Source: Craterostigma plantagineum (lineage: Eukaryota > Streptophyta > Magnoliopsida > Lamiales > Linderniaceae). From it: DNA of 64,000 nt. Each line of letters begins with the position of its first letter. Within the stretch, counting starts at the first letter, position 1. The position numbers were made by a program, and so were the translations under genes. The DNA is taken from positions 23,724,501-23,788,500 of the forward strand of contig JAPQWV010000002.1 of assembly GCA_027422505.1 (NCBI GenBank), written 5' to 3'. The notes beneath the pieces were generated by a model that was not told the origin of the DNA, searched no databases, and saw only the letters and a list, made by a program, of their open reading frames with translations. Shown here in pieces: positions 34,701 to 46,237 of the stretch.

Positions 34701-36622
34701 GATGAAGGGATATTCCTTGGTTACAGTCTTACGTCTAAGGCATATCGTGTTTACAATAAAAGAAAGCTGACTGTTCAGGAATCCATACATGTTACTTTTG
34801 ATGAGATGCCTAACGCAGATGCTACTGATGAGGAAGGTATAGATTTGCCTTGTGCAGAATTGCAGGATATCAAAGACAGTGAGGAAGATATTCCTAAAGA
34901 TGAAAATGCTGAAACAGTGGAACCAGAAGCTGGAGAGCTGCAACCTAGAAAATGGAAACATGCTTCTAGTCATCCAACAGATCAAGTGATAGGAAATATC
35001 AGATCTGGAATCAAAACTCGAGCAACTGTACGAAATCAAGATACGGAGGAATCTCATGATGTACTGCTCTCACTGATGGAACCAAAGACAGTCCATGAAG
35101 CTCTGGAAGATATATCGTGGGTCTCTGCCATGGAAGATGAGTTATCTCAGTTCGAAAAGAGCGAAGTGTGGACACTCGTAAAACGACCAGACGATAAATC
35201 CATCATAGGAACCAAATGGGTCTTCCGCAACAAACTCGACGAACACGGTAATGTCACAAGAAACAAAGCGAGGTTAGTTGCAAAAGGTTATTCCCAGGAG
35301 GAAGGTATTGATTTCGATGAAACTTTTGCACCGGTAGCTAGACTATAATCTATACGTGTCTTACTTGCATATGCATGCTTTAAACGTTTTAAACTTTTTC
35401 AAATGGACGTAAAAAGTGCATTTTTAAATGGTTTTATAAATGAGGAGGTTTATGTAGAACAACCACCGGGCTTTGCTAGGGAAGACTTTCCAAATCATGT
35501 TTTTAAATTAAATAAAACATTATATGGTTTAAAGTAGGCTCCTAGGGCATGGTATGAAAGGCTAAGTAAGTTTCTGATTGACATAGGATTTTCGACTGGA
35601 ACTATTGATAACACGCTGTTTATTAAGTATGAAGGTGATCACATGATACTGGTCCAAATTTACGTTGATGATATCATATTTGGAAGTACTAATATCATTC
35701 TCTGTGAGGAATTTTCTAAGTCTATGCAGAAGGAATTTGAGATGAGCTTAATGGGTGAGCTGAACTACTTCCTCGGGTTGCAAATAAAGCAGCTTGACAA
35801 TGGAACCTTCGTATCCCAGACGAAATACAGCAGGGAATTGCTGACAAAATTCGGGATGAGTGATTCCAAAGCAATTTCCACCCCTATGCATCAGACCACC
35901 AAAATAGACATTGATGAATCAGGTACACCGGTTGATCAAACACAATATCGAGGTATGATTGGAAGCCTTCTCTACTTAACTGCTAGTCGCCCTGATATCA
36001 TGTTTTCTGTTGGTATGTGTTCGAGATATCAGTCTGACCCTAGGGAATCTCACTTGATCGCAGTTAAGCGGATACTTAGATATATCAAGGGTACTGTCAA
36101 TTTTTGTCTGTGGTACTCTTATAAGGATGACTTCCCATTAATGGGATATTCCGACGCCGACTATGCTGGCTGTAGGGAAGATAGGAAAAGTACCAGTGGA
36201 ACTTGCCAATTACTTGGGAATTCCTTGGTAACTTGGTCTAGTAGAAAGCAAAATGTTGTCGCCGTCTCCACAACCGAAGCTGAATATATGGCCTTATGAA
36301 ATTGTTGTCAACAAGTTCTTTGGATGAAACAAACCCTTAGTGATTTCGGGTTAAGTTATGACAAATCCCTATTCTGTGTGATAGCACTAGTGCCATTAGT
36401 ATTACTAAGAATCCCGTGCATCATTCTCGTACTAAGCATATTGAGGTTAAACATCATTTTATACGAGACCATGTTCAGAAGGGGAATATCAGTGTGGAAT
36501 TCGTAGGAACAAATGATCAGCTTGCTGATATCTTCACTAAACCCCTAATAGATGCAAGATTCTGCGACATCCGTGATCGATTGGAAATCCTCGAGCTTAA
36601 TAAGGTTAGTAAATCTGCCTAA
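31754..36622 (+). pseudogene. Copia element B gag-pol, broken
   Basis: Gag 31754-32518 (LFDGTNYAIWKNRMKEFL), shifted into 32512-33594, which has zinc knuckle 1 CFKCNKPGHFASNC, an acidic segment, a coiled coil (about 32890-33060) and zinc knuckle 2 CFSCGRLGHYANHC. After another shift, protease WYLDSGCSHHMTG (33552). Stop TAG at 33948 in place of Trp. Integrase 33975 onward: [57 protein letters not shown], stop TAA at 35346, MDVKSAFLNG, stop TAG near 35535, then YVDDIIFGST. RNase H: YSDADYAGC and STTEAEYMAL, stop TGA at 36297, shift near 36380, TKHIEVKHHFIRD to the end. All expected domains are present in copia order. Confidence 0.93.
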
Positions 36623-37154
36623 TTCTATCATTTATTCTAGGTTTTTCTATTTTAGATAGAAACTCATAGTAACTCTACCTTAAGATATTCATTTAGCCCT
36701 TAGAATATTTCCGTGAATCTTATAGATCTTTCCTTGAGTAATTCTCGTATTTTAGGAAGAAATTCGTAGATAGACATTCCTTCAGCCATCTAGTTTATTT
36801 TAGGAATATCCGATCTTCTGGATCTGTCCTTAAATGTGATCAGGTTATTTTAGGAAGGAACTCGTAGATATCATTCCAGCCGTTCAGTTATTTTAGGGAA
36901 CTCATTTATTTAAAATATATTCCTTTCAGCCCAGTCAAATCCCTTCCATAATTATGAGATCCTGTCAAATCAGCCCGATATCTCTGACAGTTTTCCACTT
37001 TCCAACTTCGAAATTTCAAATTTCAAATTTCAAATCTCATCCTTATCTCTTCCTAAAATAAACCGACCCTATTCTTTAAATTCAAAACCGTTCCTTATCA
37101 TCATAAACTCATTCATCTTCTCCAAGCTTCCTTTCAAACCCTAACTTCTGAAAA
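36623..37154 (+). other. Copia B spacer between pol and extra ORF
   Basis: No ORF. The word TTTTAGGAA with AACTCGTAGATA repeats loosely (36755, 36800, 36851), and a pyrimidine-rich stretch leads to the ATG at 37155. Confidence 0.5.
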
Positions 37155-38646
37155 ATGGCTAAAACATCCACACCCAAGGCAGCCACCAAAGAGTCTTCAA
37201 GCCGAAAACGCAAGGAGCACACGTCTGATGAGTCCCCACTTGAATCTCCTCCTAAATCCCCAGAACAAGCCTCAGCCTCATCGCTTCTGCTCGCAAAACC
37301 CGTTTCAAAACGAAATCCACTGATAAGATTCCCTCTCCGGCCAAATCTGTCAAGAAGAAGAAGAAGAAGACAAAGAGATCCAGCCTTACTCCTACCGATA
37401 CCCCTGCAAAGTCACCCGAACCAGAAAAGCCTGCCTCAAGTTCCGAGATCCCTGACGAAGTTCCTGAGGAAACTCAGAAGTCGCCTCCACGATCCCCAAA
37501 TCCTGAGAAAGCTCCATCACCACTTGAAAAAGCCCCTCCTTCTCCGCATTCAACCCCAAAACCTTCTGACATCCCGCCTGTTGATTTATCAAAGCCAAAC
37601 GAAATCGAGGTTTCAGCAAACGGGATATTGCCAGAGGACGGGGAGTTGCCTTCTACAACTTGCCTGAAGGGACGGTTATCACCTGGTTAAAGGACTTTGG
37701 ATAGGAGCAGTTTCTCAGTATCAACACGCCCTACTATCCTGAGGTTGTCAAACTCTTTTATGCAAACTTCACCTATGAAGAGTTCGAAGGGAATATCATC
37801 ATTCGCTCCTACATTCTCGGCCGCAAAATCGAATGGAACACTAAGACTATGAATGTCATGCTGGGGGTTGCTGATGAGGGCCTGTGTCATTACGACATGA
37901 ACGACTGGTGCCATGCCGATGAGTTCGATCTCAGCGATGTCCTTAGGACACTCTGGAATACCCGCACCAAACCTCGATTTTCTGACGGAGAAGCCCTGAA
38001 CAAGCTCCCTATTGACTTTTTCTTCCTGCACAAGTTGCTTAACATGACCCTCTGGAGTGCGAAAATAGGCAGTGGTGGCCACTCGACCACCATGAACTTC
38101 ATGAGCACCTTCGCGGTATATATGATATCCCAGAATCGCAGATTCAACCTCGGATATATCGTCATGAAGCACATGATTCAGGCCATCGAGAGCAAGGACA
38201 AGGCGCTGCCCTATGGAATGCTGCTTACTCACATGTTCGAGTGCGAAGGTATTATTCTGCCGCTGGCTTTGGAAGACAAGGCTGTCCATGTAGTGGACCT
38301 TGTGACCCTTAAGCGCATGGGAATTCATCACTCTCAGAGTCAAGGTTGGTTCAAGGCAAAGGAGAACAGGTCAGTCGATAGTGCTCAGAAACGATCTGCT
38401 GCAAAGGGAAAAGCAAAGGTCAAAAGCGACGAGGACGACGACTACGAGGATGAGCTCAGCGTAGGGAAGGCAGGAATCTCAGTGTTGCGCCGCGATATCT
38501 CTGATATCAAGGCTGATAATCAGAAGCGCTTCCGCAAGCTCAAAGAGCAGTATACCGAGCTTTCACTGAAAATAACCAAGCTCTCAAAGCTCATCAAGAA
38601 GTCCCTCTCTAAGCCCGCAGATTCCGAGACCTCTTCAAGCCAGTAG
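37155..38646 (+). pseudogene. Copia B extra ORF (env-like position)
   Basis: Starts MAKTSTPKAATKESSSRKR at 37155. A Lys/Ser/Pro-rich N-terminus shifts frame near 37290 and again before the folded part (about 37690-38350): FYANFTYEEFEGN, GVADEGLCHYDMNDWC, KLPIDFFFLHKLLNMTLW, VMKHMIQAIESKDKALPYGM, LLTHMFECEGI. A basic/acidic linker and a C-terminal helix (ISVLRRDISDIKADNQKRF...) follow, probably coiled coil. Same domain type as in copia A. No signal peptide or membrane segment is evident, so an envelope role is not supported by sequence. Function unknown. Confidence 0.75.
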
Positions 38647-39333
38647 GCTGCCCATCTAGTTCTATTCTGCTCCTAGTTGCCCCTAGGATATTCCAGTATC
38701 GTTCAGTTCTTTTTGATATTCCTCCCGCCTTTTTTTTGATGATGAAGGGGGAGAGTAGTAAGGTAAGTTTAGACGTTTGGCGTCTAAGTGTTTTAGTGGT
38801 AAGTGATGTATAGGGAGGCTCGTTGAACCCTAATATAATATTTTGCTGCTATTATGATATATCTCCTATGCTTAACATTTTTTGCTCTGATCTTCGGATA
38901 TATCACATGTTGATCTCATATTCTGATGCTTAACTGTGATAATTGACTTGCGTAAAATTTCTTCATAAGTGCTAAGTGCCTGCTGAGATGATTACATGAT
39001 TGCTTGAACCATGCTCGGAAAATGCGCACTTAGGCAGGGTCACGGGTAATGTCAAAATTTTTAATACTCAGGATATAACATAGAAAAGATAGGATATATC
39101 CGCACTTAGACAGGGGGAGCAAAATTAGTTCAGGATATATCTTAGCATGTCATAGAGATAACTGCACTTAGGCAGGGGGAGCAAATAGGTATCATATGCG
39201 ATTAGGAAATATCATATGCTCTGCTTTGTGATTATGGAACACTTAGACATATGCGATAGGACTTGCATTATCGAATATGCTTACTTGCTTCCGTGCTGCA
39301 TCAATTACATGTCATCATCAAAAAGGGGGAGAA
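38647..39333 (+). other. Copia B multiple polypurine tracts before 3' LTR
   Basis: Tracts GAAGGGGGAGAG (38746), CAGGGGGAGCAAAA (39111), CAGGGGGAGCAAAT (39173) and the final AAAAAGGGGGAGAA (39320-39333). The unit CACTTAGGCAGGG occurs three times (39027, 39103, 39163). GATATATC or close variants also recur. Only the last tract is needed to prime plus-strand synthesis; the rest is a Sirevirus hallmark. Confidence 0.8.
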
Positions 39334-41019
39334 TGTTGACCTTTTTGGTCCGTATATGTTAGAGAGTTTTGATGAACGATGTAATTGTAATGACATTAGG
39401 TCTATAAAATAAGCAATTCGATTTGGGACAAATAAAATGTCTAAGTTCATGATAATATTCAACCATGCATTGTTTATGAGCTATAAAATCGATTAAGTGT
39501 TGAATATTTGAATTGCGTGTAATTCTGTGATGATTTGATGGAACTAGGTGATCGCATGTTATAGACAGTCCATGAGATAGGATATATCGTACTGTGCTAT
39601 ATATGGAAATAATGCATGAGATATCCTACTGAGCTATATATGGAAAATATGCTGTTTATATATGGAAAGTGATATATCCGTTGATACTAGTTTATTCCTG
39701 GACGAAAATTACTTATGCGATTCTTTGCATGCTTTACACTGAATTTAATGTGCAATATTAAATTGATATCTTTCCTTGTGTTGATTGGAATATTATATTT
39801 AGGAAAGATGTGATTTGATTGATTTTTTGGATAAGGTGTTATATGATATAAACGGATGTGATCTCTGAAATAAGGAAAGGTTGACCATGATTGATAAATC
39901 GTATTAAGTATTCTCTGATCTGATTTGTGTGCTAAACATGGTAATTATATACTATGAATCATACATGGAAAACGTGCTGATGTGATGCTATCTTATGTGT
40001 TATACTTGGAAAGTAAATCTGGATTGATTCGTTACTAGAAACTGACAGCAGGGAATCACTTATGGAAAGTCCTGAAATGGAAAATATATGCGAAATGGTT
40101 GAATGAGCTTGAGAACGAAATTGAGTCTTGATATGGAAAATAATTATGCATTAAATGTGCTATATGACCGTTGTGATGAGTTATTAAGAGCATGATTTAT
40201 ATGGTATGATTGCATGGAAACTATGCTTGATTAGGTAATTATTGTTTGATATGATTTTTCATGTGAAGTGCTATTTGAAAAGGATTATATATGAGCTGCA
40301 CTTCATACTTTCGAAGAACTAAGAATTTGCGAATATAAGCCTACGAAAGATTCTTGAGCAGAAACATACTGAGAGATTCCTGAGTTCCCACTTGTGATAG
40401 CTTTCTGCCCACCTGAGCGTTAACTGGCATATTCATCACTGATCGAGTGATTTATCCGATATTACATCATAACCTGCCATATATTCTGTCTACGGACGTG
40501 TTGTCTTCGGATGTGAGCAATACCAAGGAGGCAATGTCAACGTTTACGCACACGTGAAGGGAAGGACAAGTCCGGGGGCCCTTCGGTAGCGAGCTGTGTC
40601 TGTCGGGATCAAGGAGATTCCGAGGAACGAAACTCGGCGTGTGGTAACCTAGTTGTAGCTAGTGTTTGACTTGTTTCGGTTGTGTATTGGGCTAACCAAC
40701 CAGTTTTGTATCCCGATACGGTGCATTATAGTGATTGGTTAAACTCTTGGGAAGCAAATCCCAAGGAGAGGAGTAAACCCCAGTTGGGGATATAACCTCT
40801 ATAAAAATCCTGTCTCTCATTTACGTTTCAGTTATTTCGTTATCACTGTGAGACAGACCCGACGCACATCCGACGTTACTAGGATATATCAGGCATACTC
40901 GTCACAAATATCAGTAGGCATACCTAAGTCACCATACTTAGCATTTGTGAAAAGAAGCATAAAATTTTATAAGCCTAATTCACCCCCCCCCCCCCCTCTT
41001 AGGCACATTTATATCTTCA
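39334..41019 (+). repeat. 3' LTR of copia element B
   Basis: 1686 bp, nearly identical to 30014-31693, with small differences including a longer C run (40983-40996). Confidence 0.93.
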
Positions 41020-41024
41020 AATAC

Positions 41025-43158
41025 ATATGACGTGCGAAAACAGTTAGAATATGTAAAACATGTGATCCATAAAATTCACGTAAACGTATAATCACATTAT
41101 CTCATAATTCATATAATTCACAAAAAGGGGGTTACGTGTCGTAGGTGGATTTCACCTATTAATCACGTACACATATATTCACATAAACGGGTTACGTGTC
41201 GTAGATGAAAGTTTCACCTACCTGTCCTCCTGATATAGCTAGTCGTGGTATCTGATGGAATACCTAACCCTCGGATCTCTGGGCATATAAGTATCATTAA
41301 TACCTATATTAATTCTCAAACTGTACTAGTATAACATAATTAAGTTACGAGATTAAATTTGAAGTCAGCGATCAATTCACAAAATTAATTAATCAATTCG
41401 CGAACTTCGATCAGCCCGCATAAACGAGCAGTTCGCGAATTCCCTCAAGGCCCAAAAAAGGTTCACCATTCCCACAACCCTTAAGATTCGCGAAACACGT
41501 TCAGCCTGCGAAGCTCGGTTCGTGTCTTATTTAATTCGCCAACCTCATCGAGTTCGCGAAGTGTTCATAATATTTTCAATTCGCGAAATTCATCTTAGGA
41601 TTCGCAAAGTGCCCTATATTGTGAAATTCATACCCTATGAATTCGTGAGGCTCTATATTTTATTCCTTATGAAGTAGCTTATAACATTATTTCACTCTTT
41701 TAATTCGTGAACTCCCATGTACACAATTCCCAACCTTATTTAGTTTGTTGCCTAGTATTATATCAACTCGTGCATGACATACAATTGCTAAGTTTATATA
41801 ATTAAATATTTCACCTCACAATTCGTGAAGTGCTATAAGTGATGTTCATTATATGTTGTTTATTAACAATGATACCTCACAATGCTTGAAGTTGTATGTG
41901 TTTATAATAATATTTTACTCCCTTAAGTTTCATAAGGTGTAAGCACAAATTCCAACTTCACTCAATTCGTGAAGTTCCATTTTGCTTACTCAAAATCGTT
42001 ACATGACCTTGCTACTTTATCAACCATTCGCAAAATACATATTGATTCGCAAAGTTACATTTGTTAATCTTGACTTCGCAAAGTTTTTATTTCGCGAACC
42101 TTGTGTAATTCGGAAACCTAATTCGCTAACTCCGAAACATATCCAACACTTAAAGCTCTTAAGGATTTTGATCAAAACTTTCTTTTTCCAAGAACAGTAT
42201 GAGTTCCCTAAGAACTCTATCCAATCTAAACCTTTTAAAACTAAACCCCCCGTGTAAAACCGTGAATAATATTTTCGTCCCTAACTATTTTTATAGCATG
42301 TTATTTCCTAAACAACTTTAAAAACTAACAATCTCATACTTCTCGATCAAATATGGTTCTTAAAAAAAACAGTTTGAATATCAACGGAACTTGAAATATT
42401 TCAAAACCCTCGAGAACTAACATATTAAAAACCCTAATCTTATATAATTTTTCAAACTTAATACCTCCTAGAACCTGTTAGTATAGGAATAAAAACATGA
42501 AATAATGGTAAGAAAATTATACCTACTTCAAGTCTTGGTATAAACTCTGTTCGCTTTCTCTCTTTATTGCTATTTGTGTTTTCGTTAGTTCCTCCTTAAC
42601 GATATGTAAATTCCCTTCTTATCCTAACTTGGTGTTTGCGTGTGATATAATACAAATGACATTAACACTTGAAACTAATCCTTATCACATCGTATGTAAC
42701 ATCCATTATTTTATTATGTTGATTTCCCTCACCATTAAGTTATCGAATTATACCCATCGATAATGTTAAGTAATTAAGGTCTCTTCCTAGTAGTTTCTTT
42801 CGCACCAAAATTTGTATAGTGAATTTCTTTAATTTCTTATCTTATCTTAAATAATATATTATATTAACTTTTCCACATAGCTAAGTCATCGAGTCCCATG
42901 GTAAATTTCCAAGTCTACGTCTTTAGTTATTTATTCTATTATTTCCAATATCATGTGGTTTGAATTTCTTAATTTCTTATGACTAGTTTCTACAAAATTA
43001 TATACTTTAAATAAAACTCCTCCTAAATCCCGTCTAAATTTCTGCTAGGTTAGAATTCATAATAACACATAATTAAATAGCCACATAATATGGAATCATG
43101 TAACCATTTGCACATAAGTTCATATATTATCATGCTTATAAATTTTTGGGGTATTACA
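41025..43158 (-). repeat. Solo LTR, part right of element B, with TTCGCGAA words
   Basis: Non-coding continuation of the solo LTR. Between about 41395 and 42110 the palindrome TTCGCGAA and its one- or two-base variants TTCGTGAA and TTCGCAAA occur at least a dozen times. A run of AT-rich sequence follows to the terminus. Confidence 0.75.
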
Positions 43159-44372
43159 ACAGTGGTCCGTGAAGTATTCTCTAACCTTTCCCCTAGCTTA
43201 AATGATCCTAGCTCTTAGAAGTATGGGAAGCTTTACTTGACGGGGAGGTTGTATGAGTTTTCAGCTGGGGCGGTTAATGAGTTTGTAGGCACCCCTAATG
43301 TAGATATGGACGAAACGTTTGATAATGATGAGGTGGTGCGGTTTCTGACTGGGGGTAGAGTGCGTGAGTGGGATGGGAATGTGTCCATTAGTTTCTTGAC
43401 CTCGCTATATTCAGTCTTTCAAAGTGGGGATTTTCAATTGGTGGCCTACGACGAATGAAACTCGAGTGACGAATATGGCACATATTCTCTATACACTCGG
43501 GTGCAATTTGCCCTTGAATTTTGGGGAGTTGGTATTGGATCAGCTTGCTAAGGAGGCTGGGAAAATAGGGAAAGGGATCCTACCTTTTCCTTCCCTTATT
43601 TATGGGATGCTAGTTCGTGGAGGGTTCAGGCCATCAAGAAGGGACCAGGTGGTCACCATCAAAGTGCCCTACGCTGTCTCTAACATGCATCTAGCTGGCC
43701 AGAATAAGATCATTGATCTACCATGGAGAGCCCCAACTCAGATTGTTGAGCAGGATGTTGCCTCAACATCTGCGCCACAGTCAAGTCCTGATCACCAGAT
43801 TCAATGCCTCGAAGAGACCATCACCTTCTTGACCACATAGCTGTCAACACTCAAGGCAATATGTTCTTCCCAAAAAGGGGGAGAAGAAGCAGAAGTTGCA
43901 AGGGAAGATGGGACGAGTGGACATGGTGAACAGGTCGATCAGACTGGAGCAGATTTAGGGAGAGTTGGGCAAGGACAAAATGAAGATGGAGATAGGCAAG
44001 GGGAGAAGGAAGCTGGAGAAGGAGTCAGAGAAGAAGAAGCAGAGGATTTGATCGAGAGTCTAAACATTTAGACTTCGAGTTTTTGCATGCGCATTTTGCT
44101 TGTGTTTTGCATGTCTGCTTTACTTCTTTGTGTTTATGCGTGCTTTATTTTTATGAACCATGTCTATGTTTTTTATTTTGCAGATATCATTCAGGACTTC
44201 TAATGGCGTGTACTAATTTGTAGTACTTTGGAGTTTTAGTGCTATTCAGTTTTTGGACTATTCTAACCATTTTGTTCGTTGTTTTGTGGTTGAGTAGTTC
44301 TGGCCTTCAGAGGGGCTTCGTTATGAATAACTTCTGCATTGGTTTTGGGAAGAAAGATAAAAAGGGGGAGAT

Positions 44373-45194
44373 TGTCAATGTTGAGCCTTCAACACTGGCA
44401 ATGTTGAGGTAACATTCTAGTCAACATTTGTTGGCCGAGAATGTTTCCTTTCTCAGTTTTATCTTTCATGCTCAAAACTCATTTTATTGATGACGTGGCA
44501 GTTTTCTAGCATTATGTAGGATATGGATAAGTGTTGGAAACAATCAAACCGTGTGGGAGAAGTGCGGATAAGTTAGAGCGAATTTAGGGATGAAGCATAC
44601 TAAAAGTAAAAGACTTGGAGCTCAAGTGAAGACCGAGCCTTTGGAGCTGACCAAGTCGACTCCTAACTGTCACCAACGGATCAAATACACTTTGTGGACG
44701 TTAGTGGGAGTTAGTAGACGTTGCTAAGTCATTGTGGGAAGTTAGCCAAGTTCGAAGACATATAAATAGACACTTCCCGCGACCATTTCGGGTGACGAAC
44801 TTTTAACGAGCGAGAAAGAGATTTTAAGAGCGAGTTCGAGCAAGTATCTTCTTTTACGAGAGTTTTCATTTTTCGTCTAGCTTTTCAAAGGGTCGAAAGA
44901 TCTTGTGGTTTGCAGAATCCTTTTTGATTCGTAGGTTTCGCTAGGGCTTGTTTTTTTACTATCCTTTTTATAGTTTGTAATCCATCTTTATAGTGGAGTT
45001 TTGCGCCTTGAGGCACGCAGCAAGTTATTTGACTTGCTGCACAAAATCATCTCTCGTGTTTGCTTCGTTTGACCACTCAGTTATAATCATTTCCACTGTG
45101 TGTTTCTAAGTGAGTGTGAGTGTTAGTCCAACATCACGTCCAACATCAGTTTACAACTTAGTGTGTTTTACATTCATTTATAGGACCCCCCTCA
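44373..45194 (+). repeat. 3' LTR of copia element A
   Basis: 822 bp, TGTCAATG...CCCCCTCA, directly after AAAGGGGGAGAT. Carries the split palindrome ATGTTGAGGTAACAT at 44401-44415. Its end lies 94 bp from the stop codon of the MYB gene. Confidence 0.92.
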
Positions 45195-45287
45195 AAGAAA
45201 ATAACTAATACAGTTTGTGACCTCTAGCTTTGTTCATCTTCATATTACATATCTCCATAGATCAACGTTAACAGAACGATATTATCC

Positions 45288-46237
<950 letters not shown>

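Larger units (their letters stand above)
30014..41019 (+). mobile_element. Copia element B (Sirevirus-like), nested in solo LTR
   Basis: A full-length 11.0-kb element with 1.68-kb LTRs (30014-31693, 39334-41019), target duplication AATAC (30009-30013, 41020-41024), primer site at 31696, gag with two zinc knuckles and a coiled coil, pol, an extra ORF and multiple purine tracts before the 3' LTR. Long LTRs, the extra ORF and multiple polypurine tracts fit the Sirevirus lineage. The LTRs differ at roughly two dozen positions by eye (about 1.5%), so it is the youngest large insertion here. Stops and shifts make it inactive. Confidence 0.93.
29034..43158 (-). mobile_element. Ty3-type solo LTR inside copia A, holding element B
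   Basis: On the minus strand it begins TGTAATACCCCAAAAATTTA (43158 downward) and ends GGGTCGCCACA (29034), with TG/CA ends and a perfect 5-bp duplication ACAGT (29029-29033, 43159-43163). Without element B it is about 3.1 kb and has no coding sequence or second LTR, so a solo LTR left by LTR-LTR recombination is most likely. The TGTAATACCCC start is common in plant chromovirus (Tekay/Del) LTRs; that lineage assignment is inference. It interrupts the copia A extra ORF. Confidence 0.78.
27903..44070 (+). pseudogene. Copia A extra ORF (env-like position), split by solo LTR
   Basis: Starts MSNSPSQQETQDVS at 27903. A Pro/Ser/Lys-rich region with frameshifts runs to about 28780, then an acidic stretch and a folded domain: RFYAPFNEELWPHFAQRV, RRYGVMQFLEPRRF, FGTYCDTVV up to 29033. 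The frame resumes after the insertion at 43164 with VREVFSNLSPSLND, then RLYEFSAGAVNEFVGTPN, ILYTLGCNLPLNFG, FPSLIYGMLVRGGF, and an acidic Glu/Gly/Gln-rich tail to about 44070. Stops and shifts are present (after NDPSS, and near 43440). The folded part resembles what plant annotations call a putative plant transposon protein domain. Its role is unknown. Element B carries the same kind of ORF at the same place. Confidence 0.7.
20980..45194 (+). mobile_element. Copia element A, with nested insertions
   Basis: A Ty1/copia LTR retrotransposon spanning 24.2 kb because of nested insertions (own sequence about 9.2 kb). LTRs are 20980-21799 and 44373-45194, the target duplication is AAGAA (20975-20979, 45195-45199), the primer site is at 21803, and the purine tract AAAGGGGGAGAT precedes the right LTR. 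Order inside: gag, protease, integrase, RT, RNase H, then an extra ORF, as in Sirevirus-like elements. By eye the LTRs differ at about 4-5% of positions, more than those of element B nested inside, agreeing with its greater age. It is inactive: frames are broken throughout. Confidence 0.92.
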
